A stretch of DNA of 64,000 nt from Epiperipatus broadwayi (GCA_028023455.1 JAQFVV010012418.1:5327244-5391243), one strand, 5' to 3'; counted from the first letter of the stretch, positions 1 to 12,527 are shown. Notes: generated by a model not told the origin, from the sequence alone. A program made the numbers and translations.

Positions 1-660
1 CAATAAAGTTATGATCACTATTACATACTTTCTCTTCATTATCAAACATCTTAATTTTCCATATTTTATTCATTTCCTCTCTCTATCAATACATAATCGA
101 TTGTATGAAATATATTATTCGTAGACCATGTGTATTGTCCTTCAAATATTTGATACATTCCCAATGCTCAAATTTACTCTGACAAAATTTCTTCAAAAAC
201 TGACCATTCTTATTATCTACATCATCAATTTCTTCAATGTGTCCATTCATATCCCCTATAACCATTATTCTCTTCCCCTTTTCTTTAAAACTGTATATCC
301 TTAACTAGGCATTCATATATACTACTGTTCCATCTCCATTACGGTTTGATAATCTACAGTGGTTATATACACTACAGCTACCATCCATTCATGTCTACCC
401 AACCTTATTTCAAACCTGAAATGCTCTTCACATTTAACAATATTTAAATATTTTTTCGATATACCACCATCCCTTTTTTTTTCTTTCCTATTTATACTCT
501 GCCATACCACATCTTCCAAAATAGGTTCTTCTCTTAGATGTGTTTCCACTACTGCTAATACCTCAAGCTCATCATTTTCAATTGCTTTGTTTAATTCCAG
601 CCACTTTTCTGGCTCCTACCACCTTGCATATTCAAAAACCCAATTTTGACAATTTCTTCT
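1..660 (-). pseudogene. LINE ORF2 endonuclease domain, truncated by window edge
   Basis: N-terminal apurinic-type (exonuclease-endonuclease-phosphatase) domain of a non-LTR retrotransposon, which nicks target DNA for reverse transcription. Reading the minus strand from about 655, the frame opens with GFLNMQG, then AVVETHL near 533-550 (catalytic Glu), GDMNGH near 241-261 (catalytic Asp/Asn), TW...TIDYVLIER near 85-110 and NSDHN near 8-22 (catalytic Asp-His). Frameshifts and stops lie between the blocks, so it is dead. The reverse transcriptase would lie beyond base 1. With the esterase ORF1 immediately upstream on the same strand it forms one CR1/L2-like LINE. Motifs were read directly; the clade is inferred from the esterase. 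Confidence 0.8.
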
Positions 661-889
661 TTCCTAACCACTCTTATAAATTCTTTTGATTCTTCTCCAT
701 TACATTTATAAAAAACTTTCTCACCATTAATCTTACAGATCCATTCCCTCTCCACATTTACACATTTAAATCAACCATCTTTTGCTTATTTCTTATATCT
801 CATCCATTCTTTTTCTTTTTGATAATATTACAATTTAAAAGCCCACCCCCCTTTAAAAGTTTCCCGAATTATATTCTTTAAATATCAGA

Positions 890-1557
890 GGGTCCCTAAA
901 ACTTCACTTCTTTGTTTTCCTAAGTGCAATCCATATTTACTATATAACTCCCTCTTTCCAATAAACCAATCCCATACATCCACATTCATAACATTTCTTT
1001 CACACAATTTTTTCCATCTCTTATTTATAGAACATGCCTTTTATCAAATCTTGGTAATACTCCAACTACCCCTACTCTTCCTTTAATCTTATTCAAATTC
1101 CTAATCAATTCTACGTAGTCGTTCATTACTCTCTGATGGCTCTGACAAATTATTAGTCCCTACCATAACACATACATCTCTACTACCTTGCTTTTTTACT
1201 TTATCTGTCACATACCTATTTCTAGCTCCAGGAAAACATACTCTTACATAGCTGCTTTTATTTTTCCTTACCATTATATCCCCACATTCTTTAATTAGTG
1301 AATCTCCTATCTTCTCGCACTTTGTCTAACAATTTTAATTTTACTTCTACATCCTTTGCTTCTTCCTCTATCCTACTTAGTCTCTGGCTAACCATCTCCA
1401 TTGCATTACTACTTTCTCCACCCATATCTCCTGACTCTGCACTAAAACCATACTCTGTTCTATCTTCCTTAACTACATTTTGCTCTCTCTTCCCTGACTT
1501 TTTCTCTAAACTACCTACACTTAGAAACCATTTTCTCATCTCATCACATTTACACAA
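890..1557 (-). pseudogene. LINE ORF1 with coiled coil and SGNH (GDSL) esterase domain
   Basis: First open reading frame of the same minus-strand LINE. The N-terminal part (1557-1311) is charged and heptad-like (QRLSRIEEEAKDVEVKLKLL), a probable coiled coil. A one-base shift near 1311 leads into an SGNH hydrolase-like domain: GDSLI at 1299-1310 (nucleophile Ser), PGAR near 1223-1234, VGTNN near 1147-1165 (block with Asn), VGVLPR near 1050-1075 and YGLHLG near 917-940 (block with catalytic His). These are the blocks of esterase ORF1 proteins known from CR1 and L2 LINEs, thought to act in RNP or membrane handling. The frameshift and a stop after the GTN block mark decay. Confidence 0.75.
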
Positions 1558-1740
1558 TGACTATATAACCAGAAACCTGTTACATCCTTCCCTTATTCAA
1601 ACATTTCAAGTGATACACCTCAGTACTCACTGTACACTCTATCAGCACCCGCCTAATTCCTTTCTGCCAATTATATACACATTGTGCAATCCATCTTTTT
1701 ATTTTCCAAGTCACCTATTCTATATTTGACTTTATAATAC

Positions 1741-4700
1741 CTCTCCTATTCTTCAAACCCCCTTACAGAGAAGAATAAAAAATTTTACTTTTTTTCCAAT
1801 ACCGGTCAAACTATAACCAGGTGTTTTTCCGACCTTCCCAAACTTTTTTTTTCCAAAATTAATGAGTTTTAAAGTTCAGTAAATTAAAACTAACTTCATT
1901 GGCAATTCCGGTTGCAATAATTAGTAGGCCGGTTACTCAGGAAATATAGCTATGTTTTTAGAAATACGAACAAGATATTTATCCATAGCTTGATTAACTT
2001 TCACTTTATAGTGAGTTTAAAAAAAAACCTACCAAAATCTAGCAAAATGTGAAAAACATTACAGTAATAAATAAGAATTCTTAAAGAAAATGGTAGTTGG
2101 AATTTTAGTTTTTAATTAGATTTAGTTGTTATATTTGTTTGAGGGCAAATAATGTCCATAGTTTGCATGTGAGTAATGGATGTTCTGTTGTTTTTATTTA
2201 TTTTTGTAACTAATTCTAATTGATTCTTTTGGTTATCACTTATATTTTCTAAATAAAATTACCAGATTTGATTTTGTCATTGAGGAAATGGAAGATTTTT
2301 CTTTTAGAAGTTAAGACTGTGAACAACATTTATATATATATTTAGATTAATCAATAGCTTGTATTAATACTGACAGAATTATTTTTTCTTTTGGCAAATT
2401 CTAATAAAATAATTTATATTTTGTTATATTTATAAACAGTAATTGTTAATTTAAATTAAGTCATGCAACTTTTTTGACATGTTACATTTCTACTAACATA
2501 AGGACATAGTGACTCTCAAATCTATCTGATGTTTGAGACAATCTGATAAAACTTAATGTGGTTAAAAGTGCTGTTGAGATCACTAAAGAAATCAAAAACC
2601 CAGAAGGATCTATGGTGATTAGCGTGTTTGGAGATATATATTCGAAAGAAAATAGAAAAAATTGGAACGATTAACAATATAAAAATATTGAAAAGAAGTG
2701 CAAAATAGTTACTTTTTGAGGAAATTAAGCTAAGAAATTATGAAAGATATTCTAAAAACAATTGTATGATATAAAGATATTGATCTTAAAGGAAAAAATT
2801 GCTTTAACTTCTGAAAATTTTTTAATGAAAGGGGTCTTGTTTGATATTTGAGCCTTTTCAAAAATAATAATTGTTGGAATCGTGCTGTTTCTGCATTTCT
2901 ACAAGAAACTTTTTGGTTTTAATATTTTATTTAACCATTTGAAATTAATGCCTATTCATTAGCATATTCTATTACTTCATATTAAGAATTGTACTTTGAC
3001 TAACAGGTTCTTTGAAAATAATATAGGACAAATTTTTCACATCATTAAATGAATTATTAAACAGAATTAAGAATATCTTATACTACTTTATAAGGTATTA
3101 GATCATAAAAGGCTAAACATTGTTTTTGTTACAGCCATCTCTTGTGTCTGGTTTTTTTTTTTTTATCTTTCTCTTATTTTTTAGATTGTCATGAATTTTT
3201 CATGTTATCTCTGCATTAGTTTTGGGATTGTGATCTGGTTTGATATGTGAGATATGCTTTTTGGAAAATTACTAATGGTGATGGTATAGATTGTTGAAAC
3301 TATACTTGTATATCTTGTTTAATAAATAATTAAAATATTGTTATTTTTAAATTATGTGTATAACAGGCTATTGTTAATCTGAATTCCTAATATAGATGAA
3401 GATACAGTTTTAAGTAGTAAAGTTGGAAGAAAACAAAATAAATTAGTCTCATAAAAGTAGAAACATTTTTATTACCATATAAGGACTCTGAAACCTGTTA
3501 AAGATATAATATTGCTTGCTTTTTGGAGAGGAAGATATGATTGAAAATAGAGTGCAATGGTGAACTAAAATTAGATAAGGTGTTTAGGTTTTTTCAGAAA
3601 AGAAAAAAAGTTTCCTGAAACAAATTATTTGACGTCATAAGTCAAACAGATTGAATTATTAATATATAATTTTTTATACTTCATTTTTTTCTTCTATCTT
3701 TAGAATAGCCAAACTCATTAAATAGATTCTAATAAATGATTGAAACTCATCTAGAATACAGATACAAATCTTAAATTTAACATTAATAATACAAAATATT
3801 TATTGAAACGTGATGATAATCTGAAATAAATGAGCCTCCAAGAAAATAATTTGTAAAATTCTTATCTTTATAATGACAATTTTTAAAAAATACTTTAATT
3901 GAAAATTATAAGAGCATGCCCATACCTCTTATACTTTAGACTAGTGGATTTTAACCTACTCTGTGAGCTTGGTTGAAATATTCCACCAAATTTTAAAGAT
4001 TTTCAAAAAATTAACATGATTCTGAAGTTGCCTGAGAATAGGGCTGTCAAGAGAGGGATACATTTGATTCAAATTATCAAGACCCAGTTTAATGTCTGTT
4101 CAAAAGCAGATGTTATGATTCAACAAATTTAGTTAAAAAAAAATAAAACTGGCCTTATTTACTGTCTTATTAAAATTATTATACTTGTAAATGAGATATA
4201 AAATCTACATAACAGCATTATGAATAAAAATCTTTTTTTAAACATTTGGTTTAGAGAACCAATATAAAATTTTAATTTAATAAAAAGTTCATTATTTTAT
4301 GTATAGATTTATAATTGTTAATTTGCTATTATTTTTAAAGGACAGATTGTACTCCAAACAATTATATTAAAATAAACAATCAGTGATATATGATACAGAA
4401 ATGACTCGTTGCTTACATGCAGAATACTAAGAAATCAAAATTTCAAACATGGATTATAATTGGCTAAATTTGTTTGCAAATATGTGCTAAAAATTTAAAA
4501 CAACTTTAAAATGGGAGAATGATAGTAAATAGACATGTGTTTCTTCCTAAAATTATTACGTCAGTTATTAGGGTATTTAAATTTTATTGCATTCAAATGT
4601 GTACAATCGTTTTTAGTGTACATTAATGTTATAGCATATTTGTTTTTAATAGTTATAATAAAATTATTGTTTTGTAGCAGATAATTCATAACCATGTCTG

Positions 4701-4849
4701 GTAGGGGTGGCTTTATTTTTATCACCCATTAAATAATTATTGATCAGCCCAAAATGAACAAATTTTCTAAATGAAAATATAATTTGTGTTGATAACACAA
4801 GCAATATCAGTGACAATATGGGAAAAAAAAAATTAAAAGATTCTACAGA
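1741..4849. other. AT-rich stretch without recognised gene
   Basis: No gene recognised. Long A/T runs and stops dominate. A stop-to-stop + frame at 2546-2676 (43 codons, containing NPEGSMVISVFGDIYS) has protein-like composition but no family match that I can name. A hAT-like terminus (ACTAGTGGATTTTAACC) lies near 3942-3960 without a clear partner. Confidence 0.5.
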
Positions 4850-5281
4850 CATCATTTTGATGATAATTTAGATTTTGGGTTCATGTGGATTGATGAGAAA
4901 AAATTCCAAGTTCTTCTCTGCATTGTAAGTGTGGAAAAATTTGGTAATGTTTTCAATGGTAACAGCTAAATTGAAATGATATTTTACAAATAATTATTCC
5001 AGTATCTGATAAAACATAAATTGCTGCATATAAAGTAGAATTAATTGCATTAAAATCAAAACAACATATAGCAGAGTCACTAATTTTGTCAGCATGTTTG
5101 AAGTTGTAAAAAATTATATTCTGGAGAAGATTCAAAAAAATTAAATTTTAAAACTAGTTACCAAAAATCTAATCTCTGTTTTGCTTTGCAAATTGATAAG
5201 TAAAGCTTATGTTCTAGGATTTGTTATATTAAACAAAGCAAAATAGTTAATTTACCGAACATACAACAGGGTATGATGTAT
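4850..5281 (+). pseudogene. hAT transposase relic, N-terminal part (ZBED-like)
   Basis: Decayed 5' part of a hAT-superfamily transposase of the ZBED5/Buster-like group. A block from 4865 (FGFMWIDEKKFQVLLCIV) resembles the BED-type zinc-finger start of these proteins, followed by scattered similarity (EDSKKLNF near 5125-5150). The last readable block, FTEHTTGYDV, ends at 5281 and continues without a gap at 7573 (FELIKSHLE), so the gene was one unit before the insertion at 5282-7568 duplicated GTAT. Multiple stops and frameshifts; the DESTD-type catalytic block could not be located. Family assignment rests mainly on the downstream half. Confidence 0.6.
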
Positions 5282-7568
5282 TGTAACGGTATGAAAAATA
5301 AAGCTGCTTTAACCCAATCTAGAGATGCAGGTTGAGAGGGTTCGAACCTCACCTACTCCTTCAGACTTCCACTAAGCGACTTACTTCCCAAGACCTCACT
5401 AGAATTTCTTCTCAGTATATGCCCTGTGGTCAGGGGGGGACAAGATTCGGAGGGGGGATTTACAGATAAGAAAGTGGTATGTGAATGTATTAAAAATAAA
5501 GTAGAAATTTATTGTTTAAAAAAGAATTACAATTTATTATATCAAACAAAGATCACTCTCTAAAAAGGCGGTTAGTAATCTCTCGGCCTACCCAAGAGCA
5601 TTAATGGATTGCACAATAACTATAGATATGCAGTAAACTTCGGTTTCATTTTACAAATTATCACATTTACTGGGCATAGAGTGAATGATTCAAGGAAATG
5701 AGAGAGAGTAAAAGGGGTCATTCAGAGGTGGTAGAAAAGAGAATCTTAACAAACAGATCATTAGTTAAATAGATGTTCTTTTTAGCTATGATTTAAAACA
5801 TAGCCAGTAACTTAAATTTGAACCCCCTTTGTTCTTTTCCCCTTTACCTCACCAATATCATCAAGTTTTTCCGTGTAATGCTTTGAGTATAGAAGATAGT
5901 CAAGTTTAATAGAACAAATGTATTACTCAGAGATTCGTTATTTTTCTCCTTTTTTTGGTAGGCAGGGTTTTCCGAGATATTTTTCCATATGAGGAATGTA
6001 AAATGAAATGAGGCTGGATAGCGCTCCGATCCTAAAACATAGTAGGATGAGAAAGGAACCCGTTCGCAGAGCATGATCCGGGTTCAAAACAGCATATTGC
6101 TTATGTCCAGTCATTTATAGATTTTACATATAATGATTTCCGGAATTTTATCCGAAGATAGGCCCACCAATATGGAGATTGAACTAAGACACATTTATAA
6201 AGGTATTCCCGACTCCCCAAGTAGTACACGAAAGATTTAGATGGAATAATAATCCGTTTTTAAAAAAATTAAGCCTGAATTAAATACGAGTATCTAAATT
6301 ATCATGACACCAAAGCTCTACAAAACAGGTAAAAGTTTGGATTAAGAAAAGAAATCCCCAGAGCCGGTGCTGGGTACTAGGCGCCCGCATGCAAATTTGA
6401 TTTTGGTGCCCCTGTCAGGGATGACGCCTTCTTTTTCAGATGCTAATCTCTCAGTGATGGCGCCTCCGCATGCGTTGCATGCCCGCTTCCGCCGGCCCTG
6501 GAAATCCCCTTATATTTATCGATCTTTATATGATTGATTTAGATATATACTAATGGCTTAATAAAATGTGTTAGAACTCTATTTAATCAACTCTACCCAC
6601 CTCTGTTAATAAAACTTCTTTAACATTTCTAGATTATATTAAAAAAAACACTTTCCCGCATTTAAAATGTACAAGTCATTTCAAATCACTCCACTCTAAA
6701 TAAAATGACTACATATATATAAAAAAGAATAATGACAATATTTTATTATTCTGCCCTTTTAAGAAAAACGCTTTAAAAATTAATTAATCACACAAATACA
6801 TTATATATAATAAAACAAAAATTTACGTATATGTTTTTGTTAATGAAAACATTTAAATATATAAGAAACACCAATACAATGATTTATATTACCGGTAAAT
6901 GGGTAATGCGTACGTCTTTTAATGAGATAGTCTTATGGAGATTTTAGTGCACTTCATGATCCGTGTCCAGCAGCAGGCAGGAAAATGTTCTAACACCGAC
7001 TATTCATTTTTGATATTAAATCATTCCAGTAACAGAAAAACGACGAGAGAGAAAGATCTACTCGGCCATTCCCATTACAGCGCACGAAGATTCTTTTTGT
7101 TTAAATTTCTTTAAATGTTTGTGGTTACTATACCCTTCTTTGCGGGAGCTTTTATTCACAAGTTGACTATATTCTTCTTCACTAAAATATCTTGTGATAT
7201 TTTCTTAGTCCTCGCGGTTGAACTGACTCAGGCAAAGGTCGCGCAGAAACTAACTGTTCTCTCTATCTACCCAAGTTGGCCATCTTGCATTTCAATCTCC
7301 ATTGTTCTCTATCTTAATTTTAATTACAGTGTTTTTAAATCAATTATTTTTTTTATCTAATTAATCTCCTTGGTGAGCTCTAGGAATTTTTATTTTATTA
7401 TCTAAAAATAAAATCTTTCATTTTCTGAAACTAAAAGAACATTCCATAAATTTTTCTACTTTACATTTAGTTTACATTCATTGTGGTTGAACTCTGGGTC
7501 TTTAGTTAAACCACAGTGAATGGTGAAGCAGACATATATATTTAATGTGTATATATGTATAGCTTCAG
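5282..7568. mobile_element. Long TGTA...CA insertion, copy 1, in hAT transposase (TSD GTAT)
   Basis: A 2287-bp block, of which 150 bp is a later MITE plus its duplication. It starts TGTAACGGTATGAAAA and ends in CA, flanked by GTAT at 5278-5281 and 7569-7572. Removing it and one GTAT rejoins the host transposase in frame (GYDV to FELIKSH), which fixes both ends. It is GC-richer near 5330-5460, 5570-6110 and 6890-7300 with AT-rich spacers, the same three-island layout as the copies at 20185, 38955, 58627 and 61979. No convincing coding region. A hairpin lies near the right end (7477-7523). Probably a solo LTR of a long-LTR retroelement or a non-coding element; orientation unknown. Confidence 0.75.
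6359..6500. mobile_element. hAT-type MITE inside the 5282-7568 insertion
   Basis: A 142-bp GC-rich element with imperfect terminal inverted repeats: left CAGAGCCGGTGCTGGGT, right end GCCGGCCCTG, whose reverse complement CAGGGCCGGC matches the left terminus. It is flanked by a perfect 8-bp duplication GAAATCCC (6351-6358 and 6501-6508). Eight-base duplications and CAGRGCCGG termini are typical of hAT elements. Too short to encode a transposase, so it was moved in trans. It is younger than the insertion it sits in. Confidence 0.9.
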
Positions 7569-7572
7569 TATT

Positions 7573-8540
7573 TGAATTAATTAAATCACATTTAGAAAAT
7601 ATAAAAATATCTTTGGCAGTATATGTTGGAATTTATATGGATGAAGTTCCATTAATGATAGGCTCTTTTAAAAAAATTGTTATTCTTGCAAAGAATAAAA
7701 ATCCTAGTATATCTACATGTTTTTTACACAGGCAAACTTTAGTTTCTAAAACACTGCTAGCAACATTAAAATCTGTATTTGATCAAGTTACAGATATAAT
7801 AAACTAAATTAAGATCAGGCCTTTAAAAAGTCATCTTTGATGTTTGGAGCTGAGCATCAGTTTTTACTTTTATATACCAATTTAAGATTATTATCCAAAG
7901 GGAAAGCACTATGTATTTTAGAACTCTTATGAATTATTGATCTTTTTCCAAAGTGAACATTTTTGTAAAATATATTTCTGATACTTGTCTGATATTTTTA
8001 GTGTTTTAAATCATTTTATTACTAGTATGCAAGGAGAAAATGAAACTATTTTGACATCAAATAAATTATCTGTGCTTAAAACAAAAATGCCTTTGGAAAA
8101 ATTGCTTCTCAGAAAAAAAAATGTTGATATATTTTCCTCGCTTCATAATAAAAATATCAATGAATTATTTCTCTTATAAAGGAACATTTAATGTTAATGG
8201 AGGAAAAAAATTATCTACTTTCCAACATTATTACTGGATATGAAATTCATTTTGTACTAATAATACAAGCAGTGTTTTTTTCTTCAAAAGAAGCACTAGT
8301 TATGTTGGCATCAGACAGCACTCTAAAAATGAAATTCAAAGCCTGGAAGAATTTTGGATTTTGACTCTGGAAGAATATTCCACTTTTTCTCAAAAAAACC
8401 TAAAATTTTGTAACAATGTTCAACATCATATTTATGTGAATTCAATTTTTCAGTACTCATTAATATAAAAACCAAAAAGAGTGAAAGGATTGCAAATTTA
8501 GAAAAGATCACATCAAGCACAAATTTCTCATTAAATTTTA
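7573..8540 (+). pseudogene. hAT transposase relic, catalytic to C-terminal part (ZBED-like)
   Basis: Downstream half of the transposase begun at 4850. Read in order: FELIKSHLE, YVGIYMDEVPLMIGS (family CTDGAPSMIGS), ILAKNKNPSI, CFLHRQTLVSKTLLATLKSV (family CFLHREALVAKTLP), LLLYTNLRLLSKGKAL near 7868-7915 (family HTEVRWLSRGK), SDIFSVLNHF near 7985-8020, and a hATC dimerisation segment near 8335-8520 (LEEFW, EEYSTFSQKNLKF). The catalytic Asp-Gly of CTDGAP is now Asp-Glu, and frameshifts break the chain at least at 7807, 8179 and 8370. Homology is strong by block order; the gene is inactive. Confidence 0.8.
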
Positions 8541-9514
8541 TTTTAAAAATTTATTATTTTACAATCATTTTATATATATTGAAACAGATACACTGTTTCA
8601 CATATATTTAGAAGATCCCCCCCCCAATTAAAATGACATAAGTTAAATCTAAATCAGACTAGCAATATTTCAAAAATTAAAAGACTAATACTAAATATTT
8701 TAAAGAAGAGGAAGAAATAATAAAATTTGACTGCAATTAAAAATAATGATTTGGTCAAATTAAAAGGAAATCAAACTTTTTAAAATGAAAGAAAAGTAAA
8801 TACACTGATATTTGCAATTAAAGAAAGTATGACTATTAAAATTAATAAATTCAAGTTAAAAATTATTTAAATAATCTCTTTACTGCTTTCCAAGTCATTC
8901 TATATTTCAGAAGAATAATTTGTAACACAGAATGGCGGTAATTTAACAATGTGTTTGTTCACCATGCCACAGGCAAAAGACAGTTAAAAATTTGAAAAAA
9001 CATAGCCAGATAAGTAAAACGATCTGATCCTGCCAAAAGGAAATAGCCAATGAACTGGGGGATTAATGGCACGAACATGGATGAAACACACCAAAACCAA
9101 TTGAATTCAGCAGGCATGTAAGGTGAATTCATTCTGATAGAGAGAAAAGGTATAAATAGGTTAGAGAATTCACATTAGAAAAAATTTTCTGAGTGATGAT
9201 TATTTGATAAAGATTTTTAGATTACTAAAAAAGCAGCCCCATGAAGAATCAGTTTAACATGGGCGGTTAGTCCACTTTTCTCTATGCACTATCATGAAGT
9301 AAGCCTCCAGTGCTGATCCAAGCCTTTAATGCCATTCAGCTTCAAGACCCTCCCCCTGTTATTTAGCAAAAACAGCAATAAATGAAGACCTTAGTAATTC
9401 AATTATTAATTCTATAATAAGTTTACAATAGAAAATTAAAGGAATAATATGAAAACATTAATTGTGTTATATGTTCAAAATTATAAAAGTTTTACGAATA
9501 TGGAATGGCTGATA
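8541..9514. other. AT-rich stretch, no recognised gene
   Basis: No coding block recognised. A slightly GC-richer patch at 8930-9360, with short repeats of GAATTCA, may be an unclassified repeat relic. Confidence 0.4.
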
Positions 9515-9950
9515 ACAAACTTATGTGTAAAAATATATGTATGTGTTTGATTGAATAATAAATATCTACAAACATGAAATTGTTATATATTAGAATAATT
9601 AAATGACAATGAATTATAAATGCTTACCTGAATAATCCACATTTGGATAAAGTGATAAAATCTATGTTTGACTGAATAATAAATATCTATAAACCTGGAA
9701 GTGTTATATATATATATTAGAATAATTAAATGATGATGATTTATAAATGTTTAAATGCTTACCTGAATAATCCACATCTGGATAAAGTGAAAATCTATGT
9801 AAAAATATATGTCTATGTCTGACTGAATAATAAATATCTATAAAGCTGGAAGTACTATATATTAGAATAATAAAATGATAATGGATTATAAAGGCTTATA
9901 TGCATATCTGAATAAAGTGATAAAACCTATGTATATGTATACTTGATAAA
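9515..9950. repeat. Tandem repeat, about three units of 120-150 bp
   Basis: Three diverged direct units containing TGAATAATAAATATCTA (from about 9552, 9673 and 9823), followed in each by a TATATTAGAATAATNAAATGA segment and, in the first two, CTTACCTGAATAATCCACAT and GGATAAAGTGA. Spacing is about 121 then 150 bp because of insertions in the second unit. Minisatellite-like; no coding content. Confidence 0.75.
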
Positions 9951-11204
9951 AGGGCTTTTTGACTTCTTCACACATGATGAACTGAAATGAGCTTTCATTT
10001 GATACAAATGATGAACTCTATTGGAAGGACATCAATAATTATTGTTAATAAAATAGTTGTTATTAAAAATTAATTTTAGTTGTTCAGTTCCATTTTGCAT
10101 CACTAATCATTCATTGCATCTTGCTCACAAGAATCTCATTCCTCCTGAGCTATGTCCGGCATAACCAGATGATGGTAAGTAAGGTTGTAGTGTGATGGAA
10201 CTCTAGGGATGCTGTTTGGAAAAACAAACATAAATTTCTAGATGCTTCCAGTCTCTATGGTGATACATCCTCTGATGAGCAGGAAATATTGTTGTAGGTG
10301 AGATGATGTCTGCATTGGGGAATGCCAATCGATATTCCTTCCTGTAATATTCTCATCAGGAAATAAAACCAACCAAGAGTGGGATTGGTAATGCATCCGG
10401 TTACAATATAAATAATTATTAAATATGTGAGTATTTATTAGTATCACTATTTGATAAACAAATGTTATTAAGTTTGATGGTCCTTGATTTTCTTTCAACA
10501 TCCAATGTGTTATATAATTTTGAAAAGGTTTAAGAATCACAGTTCTAGTCACAAAATCTATATTAATGATTTTTTTTTTTAAAGTTGAAAAAAAAAAAGA
10601 TTGTTTTGACAATATTTAATCCTTAGAGATATCCTACTTTATTTCTAGTTATATTTATTCTAGTAAGAAATAAAATGAAAATTTATAGACAAAGAGTTTA
10701 TTTTAAACATTTATTTAATTTATATTTTCTTTACGTTTATACAAAAGTTAACAATATCAATTATTTTTCACTAAATGACTCCCATATAAAAACAAATATT
10801 GATTATTTATTTCTTATTTGTTTTTATTAATTAAACATTGAATCAAGCTTACACTTGTCTATAAAAGATTAAGGACAGATTTTTCTTATATTTTAGTTAA
10901 ATCTAAAGCTAAGAGATCATTGACAAAGATTGGCCAAAGAAATGCATAACAATATATATATATGCTCTCCTACATGTACATTGATAAAAATGGCCAGATC
11001 TAAAGAGAATACTGTCTATACTAAAAATTGTGATTTCAATATGTCTATTGTAGTAATAAATAAGTTTTACAAAAAACATTTAAATTATTTAACAAAATTA
11101 ACCAACTCTTTAATCAATTTTTTTTTATTTGTGTTTTGCAAAAAATATTGATAAATCTGAAGTAACAGTAACCTCATAGTTACACAATATTGCTAAACAA
11201 AAAA
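9951..11204. other. AT-rich stretch, no recognised gene
   Basis: A GC-richer patch near 10080-10400 holds CTCTGATGAGCAGGAAAT and, inverted nearby, TTCTCATCAGGAAATAAA, suggesting a degenerate inverted repeat. No protein similarity recognised on either strand. Confidence 0.4.
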
Positions 11205-11509
11205 AATTATTAAAATCTGTAAAGCTGTGATAAATGTTAAAACATTTAACAATTAAATAGGTTTGGGTTTGAAATACGAAAGAATTTATTTGAAGCTAAA
11301 TACTTTCAATATCATATAGTATAATCATAGCATAATAAAATGGACGTGAGTTATCAATAAATAATTTAAGTGTTGAACAATAAATTGGATCAAGATCATA
11401 AAGTGGATTTTAAAATGAGAGTACTATACGCGCCATTTTTTTTAGAGAAAAGGGTGCTGGAATCATTTTTTTATTGATGACATGGATATTTTTGATAATT
11501 GATAAAACC

Positions 11510-11854
11510 TTAACCTCCTTTGATTGTTGCACTCTGAATAAATGTCAGCTGTGAAAAGATCAAAGTTATGACCACTCGTGATCGAGGAGAAGCAAGAATA
11601 TTCACTGTTTTTCCTAGCACAATTATACAGATACTTATGTTGGACAAATCAATTGGCCAAGTTGGTGCAGCTTCCCCGTAATATATTTGTAAGCAAATAG
11701 GGTCATAGCAGTTGATTTTATAAACAGTTTGATGTGAGACTTCTTTGGGAATTTTATTCTTTGAATTATTTAAAAGTTTGTTAAAAGATGGAGATGAATG
11801 AAAAGTAGTGTATTTATCTATACAAATATTTTTTAGCTTATTCGTGATTTTCAA
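11510..11854 (-). pseudogene. Penelope-like GIY-YIG endonuclease domain, decayed
   Basis: C-terminal nuclease of the Penelope-like polyprotein, which nicks target DNA. Visible blocks: FHSSPSFNKLLNNSKNKIPK (the family linker before the nuclease), then TVYKINCYDPICLQIYYGEA, matching the GIY...YIG core (V-Y-K-I ... Y-Y-G-E). The paralogue at 55753-56316 is better preserved and shows the same arrangement (VVYSISCPQAGC...YYGET). Downstream catalytic Arg and Glu blocks are not readable here because of frameshifts. Confidence 0.75.
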
Positions 11855-12260
11855 GATGTAGGAGAGACTAGATGATTTTTTATTATTTGGGTGAGGAATT
11901 TTATTGTAAAAGTTGGTAACAATTGTGTGAATATTTTTTATGATTGTATCCTATGTTGATAAGGTCTCTAATAAATAATTTGTTTTTTTGTTTCTGTTCA
12001 GCCTCAAATTTGCAGAACTTAAGGTTTTTATGAAGAAAATTTTTTAGGCCTGCATATTTATGAGTGAGTGGAGTATTGGAGTTCAGCTGTATAGTACCTC
12101 TAATGCTGAAGAGTTTCAAAATCATTCTATAATCCAAGGTGTTAATCTGTCTTGTTATATTCAAATTGAGAAATTTTAAATTGTGGAGGATGTTATCTTT
12201 GGACTTGATGGTTCATATAAAGAAGTCAACTCAATGTGTATTTGGTGAATGATTTCCTCA

Positions 12261-12527
12261 TTAGCACATATGAAGGTCATCCATATATCTAAAGTATAAG
12301 CAATTATTAGGATGACATTCAAATTTAGGGATGATTAAGCATTTAAATTCATAAAGATAGAGACTACATATGACTCCATTGAAAGAAAGCCCCATAGGCC
12401 AGCTGTGATTTACTTTATAAGTTTTATGGTTAATTGATGTGATGACTTCATCAGTGATCCAATTCAAAGTCTTGATAATAAAGTTTTTTATGGTTATTAT
12501 TATAATTGATTTGCTGCAATAGTACAT
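12261..12527 (-). pseudogene. Penelope-like reverse transcriptase palm, decayed
   Basis: Contains NHKTYKVNHSWPMGLSFNGV, matching the Penelope RT block F-x-G-x-x-Y-x-Q-x-x-G-x-x-M-G-S-P-L-S-P, followed by LYFRYMDDLHMC, the catalytic F/Y-x-DD box (Y-M-D-D). The substitution of SP by LS-FN in the MGSPLSP block indicates decay. Placed between the N-terminal RT relic (12759-13190) and the GIY-YIG relic. Confidence 0.75.

Noticed and set aside
5325-5365. tRNA or tRNA-derived SINE suggested by GAGGGTTCGAACCTC (B-box-like)
   Set aside because: No A box, acceptor stem or cloverleaf could be built; the palindrome lies in the first island of the long insertion.
10262-10300. CTGATGAGCAGGAAAT as a hammerhead core
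   Set aside because: Only four bases separate CTGATGA from GAAA, leaving no stem II.
10238-10612. 124-codon minus-strand frame
   Set aside because: No motif, AT-driven composition, and no homologous block order that I could identify.
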